A stretch of DNA of 64,000 bases from Streptomyces cathayae (GTDB lineage Bacteria > Actinomycetota > Actinomycetes > Streptomycetales > Streptomycetaceae), in NCBI RefSeq assembly GCF_029760955.1, contig NZ_CP121682.1, forward strand, positions 248,001 to 312,000, read 5' to 3'. Below are positions 51,563 to 59,503 of this stretch, in pieces. The notes under the pieces were generated by a model, which saw only the letters and a list, made by a program, of their open reading frames with translations, did no database searches and had not been told where the DNA came from. A program made the position numbers and the translations under genes. Position 1 is the first letter of the stretch; every line of letters starts with the position of its first letter.

Positions 51563-53989
51563 ATGAGGCCGGACGACCCGTTCGACGATCCGGTGACGGC
51601 CCGCGCCGTCATCGCCGCCGACGGCACCCTCGTGCGGTGGAACGAAGGTGCCCGGCTGCTGCTGGGCCACAGCGCCGAGGAGGTGGTCGGCCGCCCCGCG
51701 GCCGATCTGCTCGCCGCCGGCGCCGCACCGCCCCCAGCGCCGTCGGGCACACGCTGGAACGGCACGCTCGCGCTTCGGCACCAGAACGGCGGCACCGTCA
51801 CCGTATGGGTGCTCGCCCACCGCGTCCGGCGGGAGGACGGCGGCACCGGCGACTGGCTGGCCGTCACACCGCTGGGGTCCGGGAAGACCGATCCGGCCGA
51901 GGATCCGCTGCTCCGGGCGGCCATGTACCAGTCCCCGTGCGCCACCGCGGTCTTCGACCGGGACCTGCGCCTGCGCGGCGTCAACGACGCGATGGCGGCC
52001 CTCCTCGGGCTGCCGGCCCACCAGCTGCGCGGGCTCAGGCCCACCGAGCTGGGCGGCCGGCCCCGGTACTTCGAGCTGGAGCGGCACATGAGCCAGGTGC
52101 TGCAAAGCGGCCGGGGCCACGACATGCAGACCCGCGCACGCCCTTCCGGGGCGGGTCGCACACAGGCCTGGCTGGCCCGGATCGCGCCGCTCACCGACGA
52201 CGGCGGCCGGGTGGCCGGCGTCTGCGTGACGGCCCACGACTTCACCGAGCAGTACAGCTCGCGGGCACGGCTGCAGCTCGTCAACGAGGCCAGCATCCGC
52301 ATCGGCACCACCCTCGACGTCACCCGGACGGCGCAGGAGCTGGCGGAGGTCTGTGTGCCGGCGCTCGCCGACTTCGTCAGCGTCGACCTGCTCGAGCAGA
52401 ACGACCTGGGTACCGACGCCACCGATCCGCCGACCCTCCCGGTCGTGCTGCGCCGGGTGGCCCACCGGTCCCACGACCCGGGCGGTTTCGAGTCGATCGC
52501 CGACCCGGACGAGGTGATCGTCTACCCGGCCACCGCGCCCCAGGCCGATTCGCTGATCGCCGGTCACAGCGTCGTCGCCTCGGTGCCCTCGGGCGATCTC
52601 AATCCGTGGCTCGCGGCCGACGAGACCCGCGCCCGGCAGGTCCGGGAGCTCGGCGTCCACTCGATCCTGTCCGTCCCCCTCCAGGCCCGCGGTACCACTC
52701 TCGGCGTCGCGGTGTTCACCCGGTTCCGGCACCCCGAGTCCTTCACCCACGACGACGTGCTGCTGGCCGAGGAGGTCACGGCACGGGCCGCCGTCTGCAT
52801 CGACAACGCCCGCCGCTACTCCCGTGAACGCGAGACCACCCGCACGCTCCGGCGCAGCCTGCTCCCCCGCGGCCTGCCCCGGACGGCCGCGGTGGACTCC
52901 GCCTCCCGGTATCTGCCGGCCGCGCGCTCCGGCGTGGGCGGCGACTGGTTCGACGTGATCCCGCTGTCCGGGATGCGGGTGGCCATCGTGGTGGGGGACG
53001 TCGCCGGCCGCGGCATCCAGGCCTCCGCGACGATGAGCCGGCTGCGTACGGCCGTCCGTACCCTCGCCGACATCGATCTGGCCCCCGACGAACTCCTCAC
53101 CCACGTCGACGACCTGGTCCTGCACCTCGCCCACGAGTCGGCCGGCGACGGTGACGGCGGCCGTGGCGAGGCCGCCGACGGCGGTCACGGCGAGGTCGGC
53201 GCGACCTGCCTGTACGCGGTGTACGACCCGGTGTCCCGGCGCTGCACCCTGGCACGGGCGGGGCATCCGCCGCCCGTCCTGGTTCCGCCGGACGAGCCGG
53301 CCCGCGTGCTCGACCTGCCGTCCGGACCGCCGCTGGGCCTGGGCGGCCTGCCCTTCGAGTCCGTGGAGCTGGAGTTGTCCGAGGGCTCCGTGCTGGCGTT
53401 CTACACCGACGGGCTGACCGAAGGCCCGGCGGGCGCCCCGGAAGCCGGCCGTCCGGCGCTCACCGACGCCCTGGCGAACGCGGCCTCGGGGTCGCTCGAC
53501 GAGGCCTGCGACCGTGTCCTGGGCACCCTGCTCGGTCCGGGCAGCAGGACGGAGGACGCGGCCCTGCTGCTGACCCGTACCCGCGGGCTGCCGTCCTCCC
53601 AGGTCGCCACCTGGGACATCCCGGCCGACCCGGCGCTGGTCTCACCGGTCCGCAAACAGGTCCTGGACCAGCTGGACGTCTGGTCCCTGGCCGAGGCGTC
53701 GTTCACCGCCGAGCTGGTGGTGAGCGAGCTGGTCACCAACGCGATCCGCTACGGAGCCCCGCCCATCCGGCTCCGGCTCATCTGCGACGCGGCGACGGCG
53801 ACGCTGATCTGCGAGGTGTCCGACACCAGCCACACCGCCCCGCACCTGCGGCGCGCCAAGACCTGGGACGAGGGCGGACGGGGGCTGCTCCTGGTCGCCC
53901 AGCTCACCCAGCGGTGGGGCAGCAGGCACACCGCCGAGGGCAAGACCATCTGGGCCGAACTGGGACCGCTGGAGCAGGAGGAGCCGTGA
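51563..53989 (+). CDS. SpoIIE-type phosphatase with two PAS, GAF and HATPase domains
   Basis: 808 residues. In order: PAS (about 15-105), PAS (about 118-240; ATAVFDRDLRLRGVNDAMAA), GAF (about 250-430), PP2C/SpoIIE phosphatase (about 445-655; SGVGGDWFDVIPL, VVGDVAGRGIQASATM, LAFYTDGLTEG) and HATPase_c (680-800; VVSELVTNAIRYG, GGRGLLLVAQLT). It should act on anti-anti-sigma proteins in partner switching. GGAG lies 8 nt before the ATG at 51563; an earlier GTG at 51536 has none. Its stop overlaps the start of the downstream lipoprotein gene. Confidence 0.88.
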   Translation: MRPDDPFDDPVTARAVIAADGTLVRWNEGARLLLGHSAEEVVGRPAADLLAAGAAPPPAPSGTRWNGTLALRHQNGGTVTVWVLAHRVRREDGGTGDWLAVTPLGSGKTDPAEDPLLRAAMYQSPCATAVFDRDLRLRGVNDAMAALLGLPAHQLRGLRPTELGGRPRYFELERHMSQVLQSGRGHDMQTRARPSGAGRTQAWLARIAPLTDDGGRVAGVCVTAHDFTEQYSSRARLQLVNEASIRIGTTLDVTRTAQELAEVCVPALADFVSVDLLEQNDLGTDATDPPTLPVVLRRVAHRSHDPGGFESIADPDEVIVYPATAPQADSLIAGHSVVASVPSGDLNPWLAADETRARQVRELGVHSILSVPLQARGTTLGVAVFTRFRHPESFTHDDVLLAEEVTARAAVCIDNARRYSRERETTRTLRRSLLPRGLPRTAAVDSASRYLPAARSGVGGDWFDVIPLSGMRVAIVVGDVAGRGIQASATMSRLRTAVRTLADIDLAPDELLTHVDDLVLHLAHESAGDGDGGRGEAADGGHGEVGATCLYAVYDPVSRRCTLARAGHPPPVLVPPDEPARVLDLPSGPPLGLGGLPFESVELELSEGSVLAFYTDGLTEGPAGAPEAGRPALTDALANAASGSLDEACDRVLGTLLGPGSRTEDAALLLTRTRGLPSSQVATWDIPADPALVSPVRKQVLDQLDVWSLAEASFTAELVVSELVTNAIRYGAPPIRLRLICDAATATLICEVSDTSHTAPHLRRAKTWDEGGRGLLLVAQLTQRWGSRHTAEGKTIWAELGPLEQEEP

Positions 53990-54600
53990 ACGCTTTCCAC
54001 ACCATCGGGGTCAGGGCCTTCGTGCGTCGGGCGGCTGTCCTCACGGGCACGCTGACGGTGCTCGGCGCGGTGGCGTCCTGCGGCACCGGCACCGCGGCCC
54101 CCGGGGTCACCACAGCCCCGGATGCCGGGGCCGCCTCCGCTTCTGTCGTCACTGCCTCCGCAAGGACTGCCGACCGCGCCACGGCCCGCTGCCACACCTC
54201 CGAGTTGCGCGCCCGGGTCGGTGGTGTGGATCCGGGCGCGGGTCAGCGCAACTTCCCCGTCGTACTGACCAACGTCTCCTCCCACGCCTGCACCCTGTAC
54301 GGCCATCCCGGCGCCGCCTTCGTGGACGCGTCCGGCAGGCAGCTCGGCCCCGACCCGAAGCGCTCCCCCGGGGACGCCGTACGCGTCGCGCTGGAGCCCG
54401 GCGAGAGCGCGTGGGCGGGGCTGCGGTACTCCGCGCCCGGCATCAGCGGGGCGCGCACGGCCACCCCTGCGGCGCTGCTGGTGACCCCGCCGGACGAGCG
54501 GGACTCCCTGAAGGTGCCGTGGACGGCCGGTGCCGTGCCCATCGCCGGTGACTTCTCCGCGGTGTTCGTCACGGTACTGAGCGAGGGCACCGGCCCCTGA
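53986..54600 (+). CDS. DUF4232 lipoprotein
   Basis: 204 residues. A signal peptide ends in the lipobox GAVASCG with Cys32 as the lipidated residue. After an Ala/Thr linker, the DUF4232 domain reads CHTSELRARVGGVDPGAGQR, FPVVLTNVSSHACTLYGHPG and AVRVALEPGESAWAGLRY. It should be anchored outside the membrane; function unknown. The GTG overlaps the phosphatase stop (GTGA), so a surface lipoprotein is translationally coupled to a cytoplasmic SpoIIE protein, which is unusual and suggests a joint sensing role. Confidence 0.85.
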   Translation: MNAFHTIGVRAFVRRAAVLTGTLTVLGAVASCGTGTAAPGVTTAPDAGAASASVVTASARTADRATARCHTSELRARVGGVDPGAGQRNFPVVLTNVSSHACTLYGHPGAAFVDASGRQLGPDPKRSPGDAVRVALEPGESAWAGLRYSAPGISGARTATPAALLVTPPDERDSLKVPWTAGAVPIAGDFSAVFVTVLSEGTGP

Positions 54601-54603
54601 CAC

Positions 54604-54639
54604 GGGTGCGTGCGTCCGCCCGCGGCGGACGCCTCACCC
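54604..54639. terminator. Terminator between convergent genes
   Basis: A 9-bp perfect stem GCGTCCGCC/GGCGGACGC with a 3-nt loop, extended by GGGTG/CACCC. It overlaps the last codons of the second sigma-lectin gene. Confidence 0.6.
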
Positions 54640-56469
54640 GCGCGGTCCGCCGGCGTCCCGGTCGACGACCTTCTTCCGCGGGTCGAACTCCGAGGCGTGG
54701 ATCGCCCAGCGCTGGGCGTCCGAATCGTCGCGGGTCTTGAGGACGAGGGCGCCCGAGCCGTCGGTCGCCGCGGGTGCCAGCCCCAGGTCCTGGCCGGAGC
54801 GGGGCACCAGGCTGCCCTGAACGGTGAAGTCGTAGCGCGCGCTGTCGGCGTCCGCCCGCGCCGGGCCCGCGCACCGGGCCAGCCGCACCGAGTAACCGAG
54901 ACGGGAGTCGAGGCACAGGTCCGGTTCCGCGGCGTTGCGCAGCAGCCCGTCCGTCTCGTACGTCCACTGCTGGACCTTGCCCGCCGAGCAGGCGATGAGC
55001 TCGGTCTCGGCGCCCGCGACGGCCCGGTCGCCGACCACACCGACGCACAGGCCGGAGGCGGTGTTGTGCAGCCGGCCGCGCAGAGCGCCCTTCACCACCT
55101 CGCCGGAGCCGGGCCGCGAGGCGTCGCCGGGCGACGGGGTGCCCTCCTCGGCGCCGGGGGTTTCAAAGGGACGGCCGCCGCCCCGCGCGGCGGCGTCGGA
55201 GCCACCCGAGGTCCACAGCACCAGCGGAAGGACGATCAGCCCGCTGACCGTGAGGATGCCCGCGGCGAGGTTGCGCCGGCGCGCGGCCCGGCGGGCGGCC
55301 TTCCGGGCGACGCGGGAACCGGCGCGGAGCACGGCTCCGCGAGAACCGGTGCGGGGTGCCGCACGTCGCCCGGGGCGGGAAGCGGGGTGAGGGCCGGGGT
55401 GCGCGGCGGGAGACGGGGCGGTGTCCGGGACCGGGGGGACGGTGAGGACGGCGCGGGGCTCCTCGGCGGGAGGGGACGGGATCGGCGCCGGGCCGGTGAA
55501 CGACTCGTCCGTCGTGTCCGAGGGCCCGCCCGCGGGGCGGGGGAAGGCCGTGTGGACGACGTCCTCGGGCGACGGCCGCTCCTCGTCCGCCGTACCGCCG
55601 CCCGTGAACCCGGCCGCCGGCTCGTCGGTGGCGTCGGCCGCCCGTGCCCGGCTCGCCACGTACTCCCGTGCGCTCCAGCCGAGGACCGCCTCCGCCAGGG
55701 CCGTGCCGAGTCCGGTGGTGAAGCAGGCGAGTTGGTCCGCGGCGTGCCGGCAGTGGACGCAGCCGTCCAGGTGTGTGCGCAGGTCCGGGTCGAGTTCGGT
55801 GCCCGCTCGCCGGTAGGTCACCTCGAGCAGCCGGAGATAGCGCCGGCACTCCTGGTCGGGGGCCAGTTCACCGTGGAGCTGGAGGACTTCGTCGCGCAAC
55901 CGGTCCCGGGCCCGGCGCAGTTCGATGTGGGCGCCCTCCTCGTCCAGTGCGAGCAGCCCGGCAGGGACGTGGAGCGGTTCGCACTCGACCTCCACGTGCC
56001 ACAGCAGACAGCGCGCCGACTGCGGCAGTCGCTGGAACGCCCCTGACAGCAGGCGCCGTTCGGGTAGCGGCAGCAGCCGGGCGGCCGGCCGCCGGTCGTC
56101 ACCGGACTCGGCGGTGAGGTCGGGACGGAGCATGTCGCGCCGGTGGTCACCGATCCACTCGGCGGCGATCCTGCGGACCGTGAGCAGGAGTTGGGGCCGC
56201 CACGCGGAACCCGGCCCGTTGTGCTTCAGTGTCTCGCCGAAGAGCCGGGTGAACGCGGCGGTGGTGAGCATCCCGGCGGACCGCGGGCCGTCGGTGCACA
56301 GCCGGGCGTACCCGAAGACCGACTCCCAGTGCCGGTCGAGCAGTTCACCGGCGGGGTGCAGCGCCGGTGTGGCACCCGTCCACTTCCGCAACTCGGCGGC
56401 CAGCTGCTCGTCCGTCACCTCGGACGAATGGGCCGGAACCCGAAAATGCGACAGGCCGGTGTCCTTCAC
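54634..56469 (-). CDS. ECF-sigma-like/zinc-finger/TM/ricin lectin fusion protein, copy 2
   Basis: 611 residues, same plan as the 48694 protein. The sigma-like part covers about 35-215 (DRHWESVFGYARLCTD, AFQRLPQSARCLLWHVEVE, ELRRARDRLRDEVL). The zinc-finger motif is HLDGCVHC with H233, C237, C240, at the same residue numbers as in copy 1. A longer Pro-rich and Arg-rich linker leads to one membrane helix (401-420). Residues about 465-600 are a ricin-type lectin (GLCVGVVGDRAVAG, QQWTYETDGLLRN). GTG start at 56469 with AGAGGA 9 nt upstream. It likely senses sugar outside and regulates transcription inside. Confidence 0.75.
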   Translation of the reverse strand: MKDTGLSHFRVPAHSSEVTDEQLAAELRKWTGATPALHPAGELLDRHWESVFGYARLCTDGPRSAGMLTTAAFTRLFGETLKHNGPGSAWRPQLLLTVRRIAAEWIGDHRRDMLRPDLTAESGDDRRPAARLLPLPERRLLSGAFQRLPQSARCLLWHVEVECEPLHVPAGLLALDEEGAHIELRRARDRLRDEVLQLHGELAPDQECRRYLRLLEVTYRRAGTELDPDLRTHLDGCVHCRHAADQLACFTTGLGTALAEAVLGWSAREYVASRARAADATDEPAAGFTGGGTADEERPSPEDVVHTAFPRPAGGPSDTTDESFTGPAPIPSPPAEEPRAVLTVPPVPDTAPSPAAHPGPHPASRPGRRAAPRTGSRGAVLRAGSRVARKAARRAARRRNLAAGILTVSGLIVLPLVLWTSGGSDAAARGGGRPFETPGAEEGTPSPGDASRPGSGEVVKGALRGRLHNTASGLCVGVVGDRAVAGAETELIACSAGKVQQWTYETDGLLRNAAEPDLCLDSRLGYSVRLARCAGPARADADSARYDFTVQGSLVPRSGQDLGLAPAATDGSGALVLKTRDDSDAQRWAIHASEFDPRKKVVDRDAGGPRG

Positions 56470-57204
56470 GGATGCAGTCCTCTCGAGGATGCGCGGAATA
56501 AAGTCCGTACCAGCGGGCCCGCAGCCTCACCGACGATACGACGGGAGCCCGTCCGTACGGGATTCGACATCTCGAACACCCGCCCGGAACAGCTCTTTTG
56601 GAGCCGATTGGCCTGCGGGGAGCAGCCACGCGCACGCCAGGACAAAAGATATTGTCCGCACGCCGGTACGCCCCACCTTTGCACAGGTCAACGAGCAGGA
56701 ACAAGGGACCCCGCGGTTTCGCGCATTTCTCCTGCGGCCAAAGGTATTTGACAACGTGTCAATGGGATTCGCGGTACTTGATTTCACGCAACCGATCACC
56801 CGGTTCGACGTCCGGTGCCCCGGAAGGGGGACGGCCGACGCACCCCGCCCCTGGACCGCGGCGGCACGGACGAGGACGCGGAGGAAGGGGGTCCCGGACT
56901 GTTCGGTCACCCGGAACCCCGGTCACTCGTCCGGTCCGCCGGCGCCGTACGGCCTTCGGGCCGATCCCCGCCCGGGGCTCCGGATTTCCTCCGCTCCACC
57001 GCGCATGGCGGTCCGGCCGACGGGCACCCGTGAGTCGGGCCCCGCTGCGTCCCCCCGTCGCGGCGGGGCTCTCCGCCCTGCCTTCCCGCGCCTCGCGCGT
57101 TCCCGAGGCACCCGGTCGGGTGCGGTGGGGCCGTGCCCACGGCGCAAAACGGGGAACGTGGTCACAGGGACTCTTGAACGCTGGAACCGACCTGGGAGAT
57201 CCAC
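56470..57204. other. 735-nt gene-free region with operator-like palindromes
   Basis: No convincing gene on either strand. It is AT-richer than its surroundings at 56640-56800. It holds GGACAA/TTGTCC near 56640-56657 and TTGACA-ACG-TGTCAA at 56748-56762. The TCACCGACG shared with the other sigma-lectin promoter is at 56527-56535. The DUF4235 promoter should lie near its right end. Confidence 0.45.
56748..56762. promoter_or_regulatory. TTGACA-ACG-TGTCAA palindrome
   Basis: A perfect 15-nt inverted repeat whose left arm is a consensus -35 (TTGACA). It is a candidate repressor site over a promoter; no obvious -10 is at 17 nt. Confidence 0.4.
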
Positions 57205-57510
57205 GTGGCGAAGAAGACCAAGAAGAAGAAGCTGCCCCTGGCGTACAAGCCCATCGGGTTCGCGCTGGGCTGGACGAGCGGCACCCTGGCGGGGCTCGCC
57301 TTCCAGAAGACATGGAAGGTGCTCCGGCACGAGGACGACGCGCCCGACGCACTGGACCGGGACCGCCGCTGGGGCGAGATCCTGCTGGCCGCCGCGATCC
57401 AGGGCGCCATCTTCGCGGCGGTACGCAGTGCCGTGGACCGCGCGGGCGCCAAGGCCATCGAGCGCTCGACGGGCTACTGGCCGGTCCCGGACAAGGGCGG
57501 ACGTGACTGA
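57205..57510 (+). CDS. DUF4235 membrane protein
   Basis: 101 residues. A lysine-rich N-terminus (AKKTKKKKLPLAYKPIGFAL) precedes two hydrophobic segments (FALGWTSGTLAGLAFQKTW and ILLAAAIQGAIFAAVRSAV), then RAGAKAIERSTGYWP. This is the DUF4235 layout of actinobacteria, function unknown. GGGAG lies 6 nt before the GTG start. It is a single gene, followed by a GC-rich hairpin and a convergent VOC gene. Confidence 0.82.
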   Translation: MAKKTKKKKLPLAYKPIGFALGWTSGTLAGLAFQKTWKVLRHEDDAPDALDRDRRWGEILLAAAIQGAIFAAVRSAVDRAGAKAIERSTGYWPVPDKGGRD

Positions 57511-57554
57511 CCGAGGCGGCGCCCCGCCTCCGCTCCCCACCAGCACCACCCACA

Positions 57555-57586
57555 CCGGCCCCGGCGCCCGGCGCGCCCGGGGCCGG
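57555..57586. terminator. Terminator between DUF4235 and VOC genes
   Basis: CCGGCCCCGGCGC and GCGCCCGGGGCCGG pair with one bulged base, between convergent genes. Confidence 0.6.
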
Positions 57587-57617
57587 GGCCGCGGGGGTCT
57601 GTGCGGGAAGGTGTCCG

Positions 57618-58010
57618 TCAGCCCTGTTTCGGCCCCACCGGTACCCCGCGGCGCAGGGTGAAGGAGTGCCCGGCCGGGTCGGCGTAGCCGCGTTCCTCCC
57701 GGGGTCCGGTGACCTCCCTCGTCTCCACCGCACGGCCGCCGAGGCTCACGATCAGGCGTTCTGCGGCGTCCAGGTCCTCGACCACGAACTCCAGGTGCGC
57801 CTGGAGCGAGTTCTCGGGGCGCGGCCAGCTCGGGGCGGTGGTGTTGACGTCGCGGCGCAGCGCCAGCCGGAAACCGTCGGCGGCCCGGATCTCCACCCGG
57901 TTGGCGTCGGCGTCGGCCACCTCGGCCTCCAGCAGCTCCCGGTAGAACTCGGCGAGCTTCTCGGGCTCGGCGCAGTCGAGCACCACCACTCCGGCATGTA
58001 CCAGTGCCAT
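57618..58010 (-). CDS. VOC family (glyoxalase-like) protein
   Basis: 130 residues. Two beta-alpha-beta-beta-beta units are visible: VHAGVVVLDCAEPEKLAEFY, then LQAHLEFVVEDLDAAERLIV and GYADPAGHSFTLRR. The Glu and His positions suit metal binding (LEFVV, GHSFTL), although the first His is weakly placed. Function could be glyoxalase, dioxygenase or resistance. GGAGGAAG precedes the ATG at 58010. It is divergent from the terpene synthase with 328 nt between. Confidence 0.82.
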   Translation of the reverse strand: MALVHAGVVVLDCAEPEKLAEFYRELLEAEVADADANRVEIRAADGFRLALRRDVNTTAPSWPRPENSLQAHLEFVVEDLDAAERLIVSLGGRAVETREVTGPREERGYADPAGHSFTLRRGVPVGPKQG

Positions 58011-58338
58011 GTCTTCCTCCGCGGGATCCGGTCCGTCCGGGCTCGGGGCGGCACCCCGGCCCGTACCTGGCACCTGTCCCCGCTCGACGGTTTCAATCTG
58101 CGCACCAAGTCCAGTGACTTCAGGGGAGTTTGAGGCGGTAAGCACCTCAAGTTGCCTGTGAGGTAACAGACATCACGAGGGGCGTCCGGTGTAGATCATT
58201 TGGGATCTGGGCAGCTACGTACCGCTTCCCGGTTCAACTTTCGTCCCGTGAAGCCGAGTTCAAGTGTGCGGGCGGTCGCGAGGACGGCCCGCCCGCAGGG
58301 CTGGGGGACTCTGCGTTCCGTCTCCCGAAAGGAAGCAC
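58011..58338. other. Divergent intergenic region before the terpene synthase
   Basis: 328 nt, no gene. TTGAGG at 58130-58135 and CCTCAA at 58145-58150 form an inverted repeat with a 9-nt loop, a possible operator. AT content is higher from 58090 to 58260, where the promoters should lie. Confidence 0.4.
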
Positions 58339-59370
58339 ATGTCTCAGGACGTCCGGTTCGATCTCCCCTTCGGCACCCCCGTCAGCGAGCATCTGGAGTA
58401 CGCCCGCGCGCGCCATCTGCGCTGGGTGTGGGAGATGGGCCTGGTCCGCAGCCGGGACGGGTTCGACGAGTACCGGTCCTGGGACCTGCCGCAGGCCGCC
58501 GCCCGTACCTATCCGTACGCCTCGGCCGAGGACATGGTCGTCCTGATGAACTGGTTCTCCCTGGCCTTCCTCTTCGACGACCAGTTCGACTCCGGCCGGC
58601 CGGACCGCGCGGACCTGATAGCGGACGTGGCACGGGAGCTGATCGTCACCCCGCTGCGGCCGGCGGGAAGCACCCCTCGGGTGCTCTGCCCGATCACGGC
58701 GGCCTGGGCGCAGGTCTGGGAACGCCTCTCGGATGGCATGTCCCTGACCTGGCAGACCCGGTTCGCCGCGTCCTGGGGCCGGTTCCTGGTGGCCCACTGC
58801 GAGGAGGTCGACCTGGCGGCCCGCGGGCTGGCCGGGACGCTCGGCCTCGACGAGTACACCGCCTTCCGGCGCCGTACCGTCGGCATCCACCACAGCATCG
58901 ACGTCGGCGAGCGCAGCCGCGGCTTCGAGGTGCCGGCGCGGGCGATGGCGCATCCGCTGATGGAGCGGATGCGTGATCTGGCCGCGGACACCATCGGGTT
59001 CATGAACGACATCCACTCCTTCGAGCGGGAGCGGCGCCGCGGCGACGGCCACAACCTGATCGCCGTACTGCACCGGGAACGCGGCTGCTCCTGGGAGGAG
59101 GCCGCCGCCGAGGCGTACCGCATGACGACCGCCTGCCTGGACGAGTACCTCGTCCTCGAGTCGCGGGTGCCCGGCATGTGCGACGAACTGGGGCTCGACA
59201 CGGAGGAACGCACCCGGGTGGACATGGGCGTACAGGCCATTCAGCACTGGATCGAGGGCAACTACGAGTGGGCCCTGACCAGCGGCCGCTACGCGGCGGC
59301 GAAGGAGGGAGCGGTGGCCACGGCCGAGCAGGCGGGCCGCGGCTCGGTCGACGACCTGCTGACCGTGTGA
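58339..59370 (+). CDS. Class I terpene synthase (sesquiterpene cyclase type)
   Basis: 343 residues, the usual size for bacterial sesquiterpene cyclases such as pentalenene synthase. The Asp-rich motif is FLFDDQFD (D80, D81, D84). The NSE triad is NDIHSFERE (N223, S227, E231) and the late RY pair is in TSGRYAAA. These bind three magnesium ions and the diphosphate of the substrate, probably farnesyl diphosphate. AAAGGAAG lies before the ATG at 58339. It faces a P450 across a 21-bp terminator; the P450 could oxidise its product. The product skeleton cannot be told. Confidence 0.88.
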   Translation: MSQDVRFDLPFGTPVSEHLEYARARHLRWVWEMGLVRSRDGFDEYRSWDLPQAAARTYPYASAEDMVVLMNWFSLAFLFDDQFDSGRPDRADLIADVARELIVTPLRPAGSTPRVLCPITAAWAQVWERLSDGMSLTWQTRFAASWGRFLVAHCEEVDLAARGLAGTLGLDEYTAFRRRTVGIHHSIDVGERSRGFEVPARAMAHPLMERMRDLAADTIGFMNDIHSFERERRRGDGHNLIAVLHRERGCSWEEAAAEAYRMTTACLDEYLVLESRVPGMCDELGLDTEERTRVDMGVQAIQHWIEGNYEWALTSGRYAAAKEGAVATAEQAGRGSVDDLLTV

Positions 59371-59371
59371 G

Positions 59372-59418
59372 CCGGTGGTGTCGCGCGGCCCCGTGGCGGG
59401 GCCGCGCGGCACCACCGG
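59372..59418. terminator. Strong terminator between terpene synthase and P450
   Basis: A 21-bp stem with one G.T pair and a 5-nt loop, starting right after the terpene synthase stop. Downstream, 59431-59505 is a run of imperfect GTCGGCG-type repeats before the P450 end. Confidence 0.8.
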
Positions 59419-59503
59419 TCACGGTGGCCGGCCCGGTCGGCGGTCGCGTCGTCGGCGGCGTCACCGGCGTCGGCGTTGTCAGCGTCTGCTGTCGGCGTCG
59501 ACG

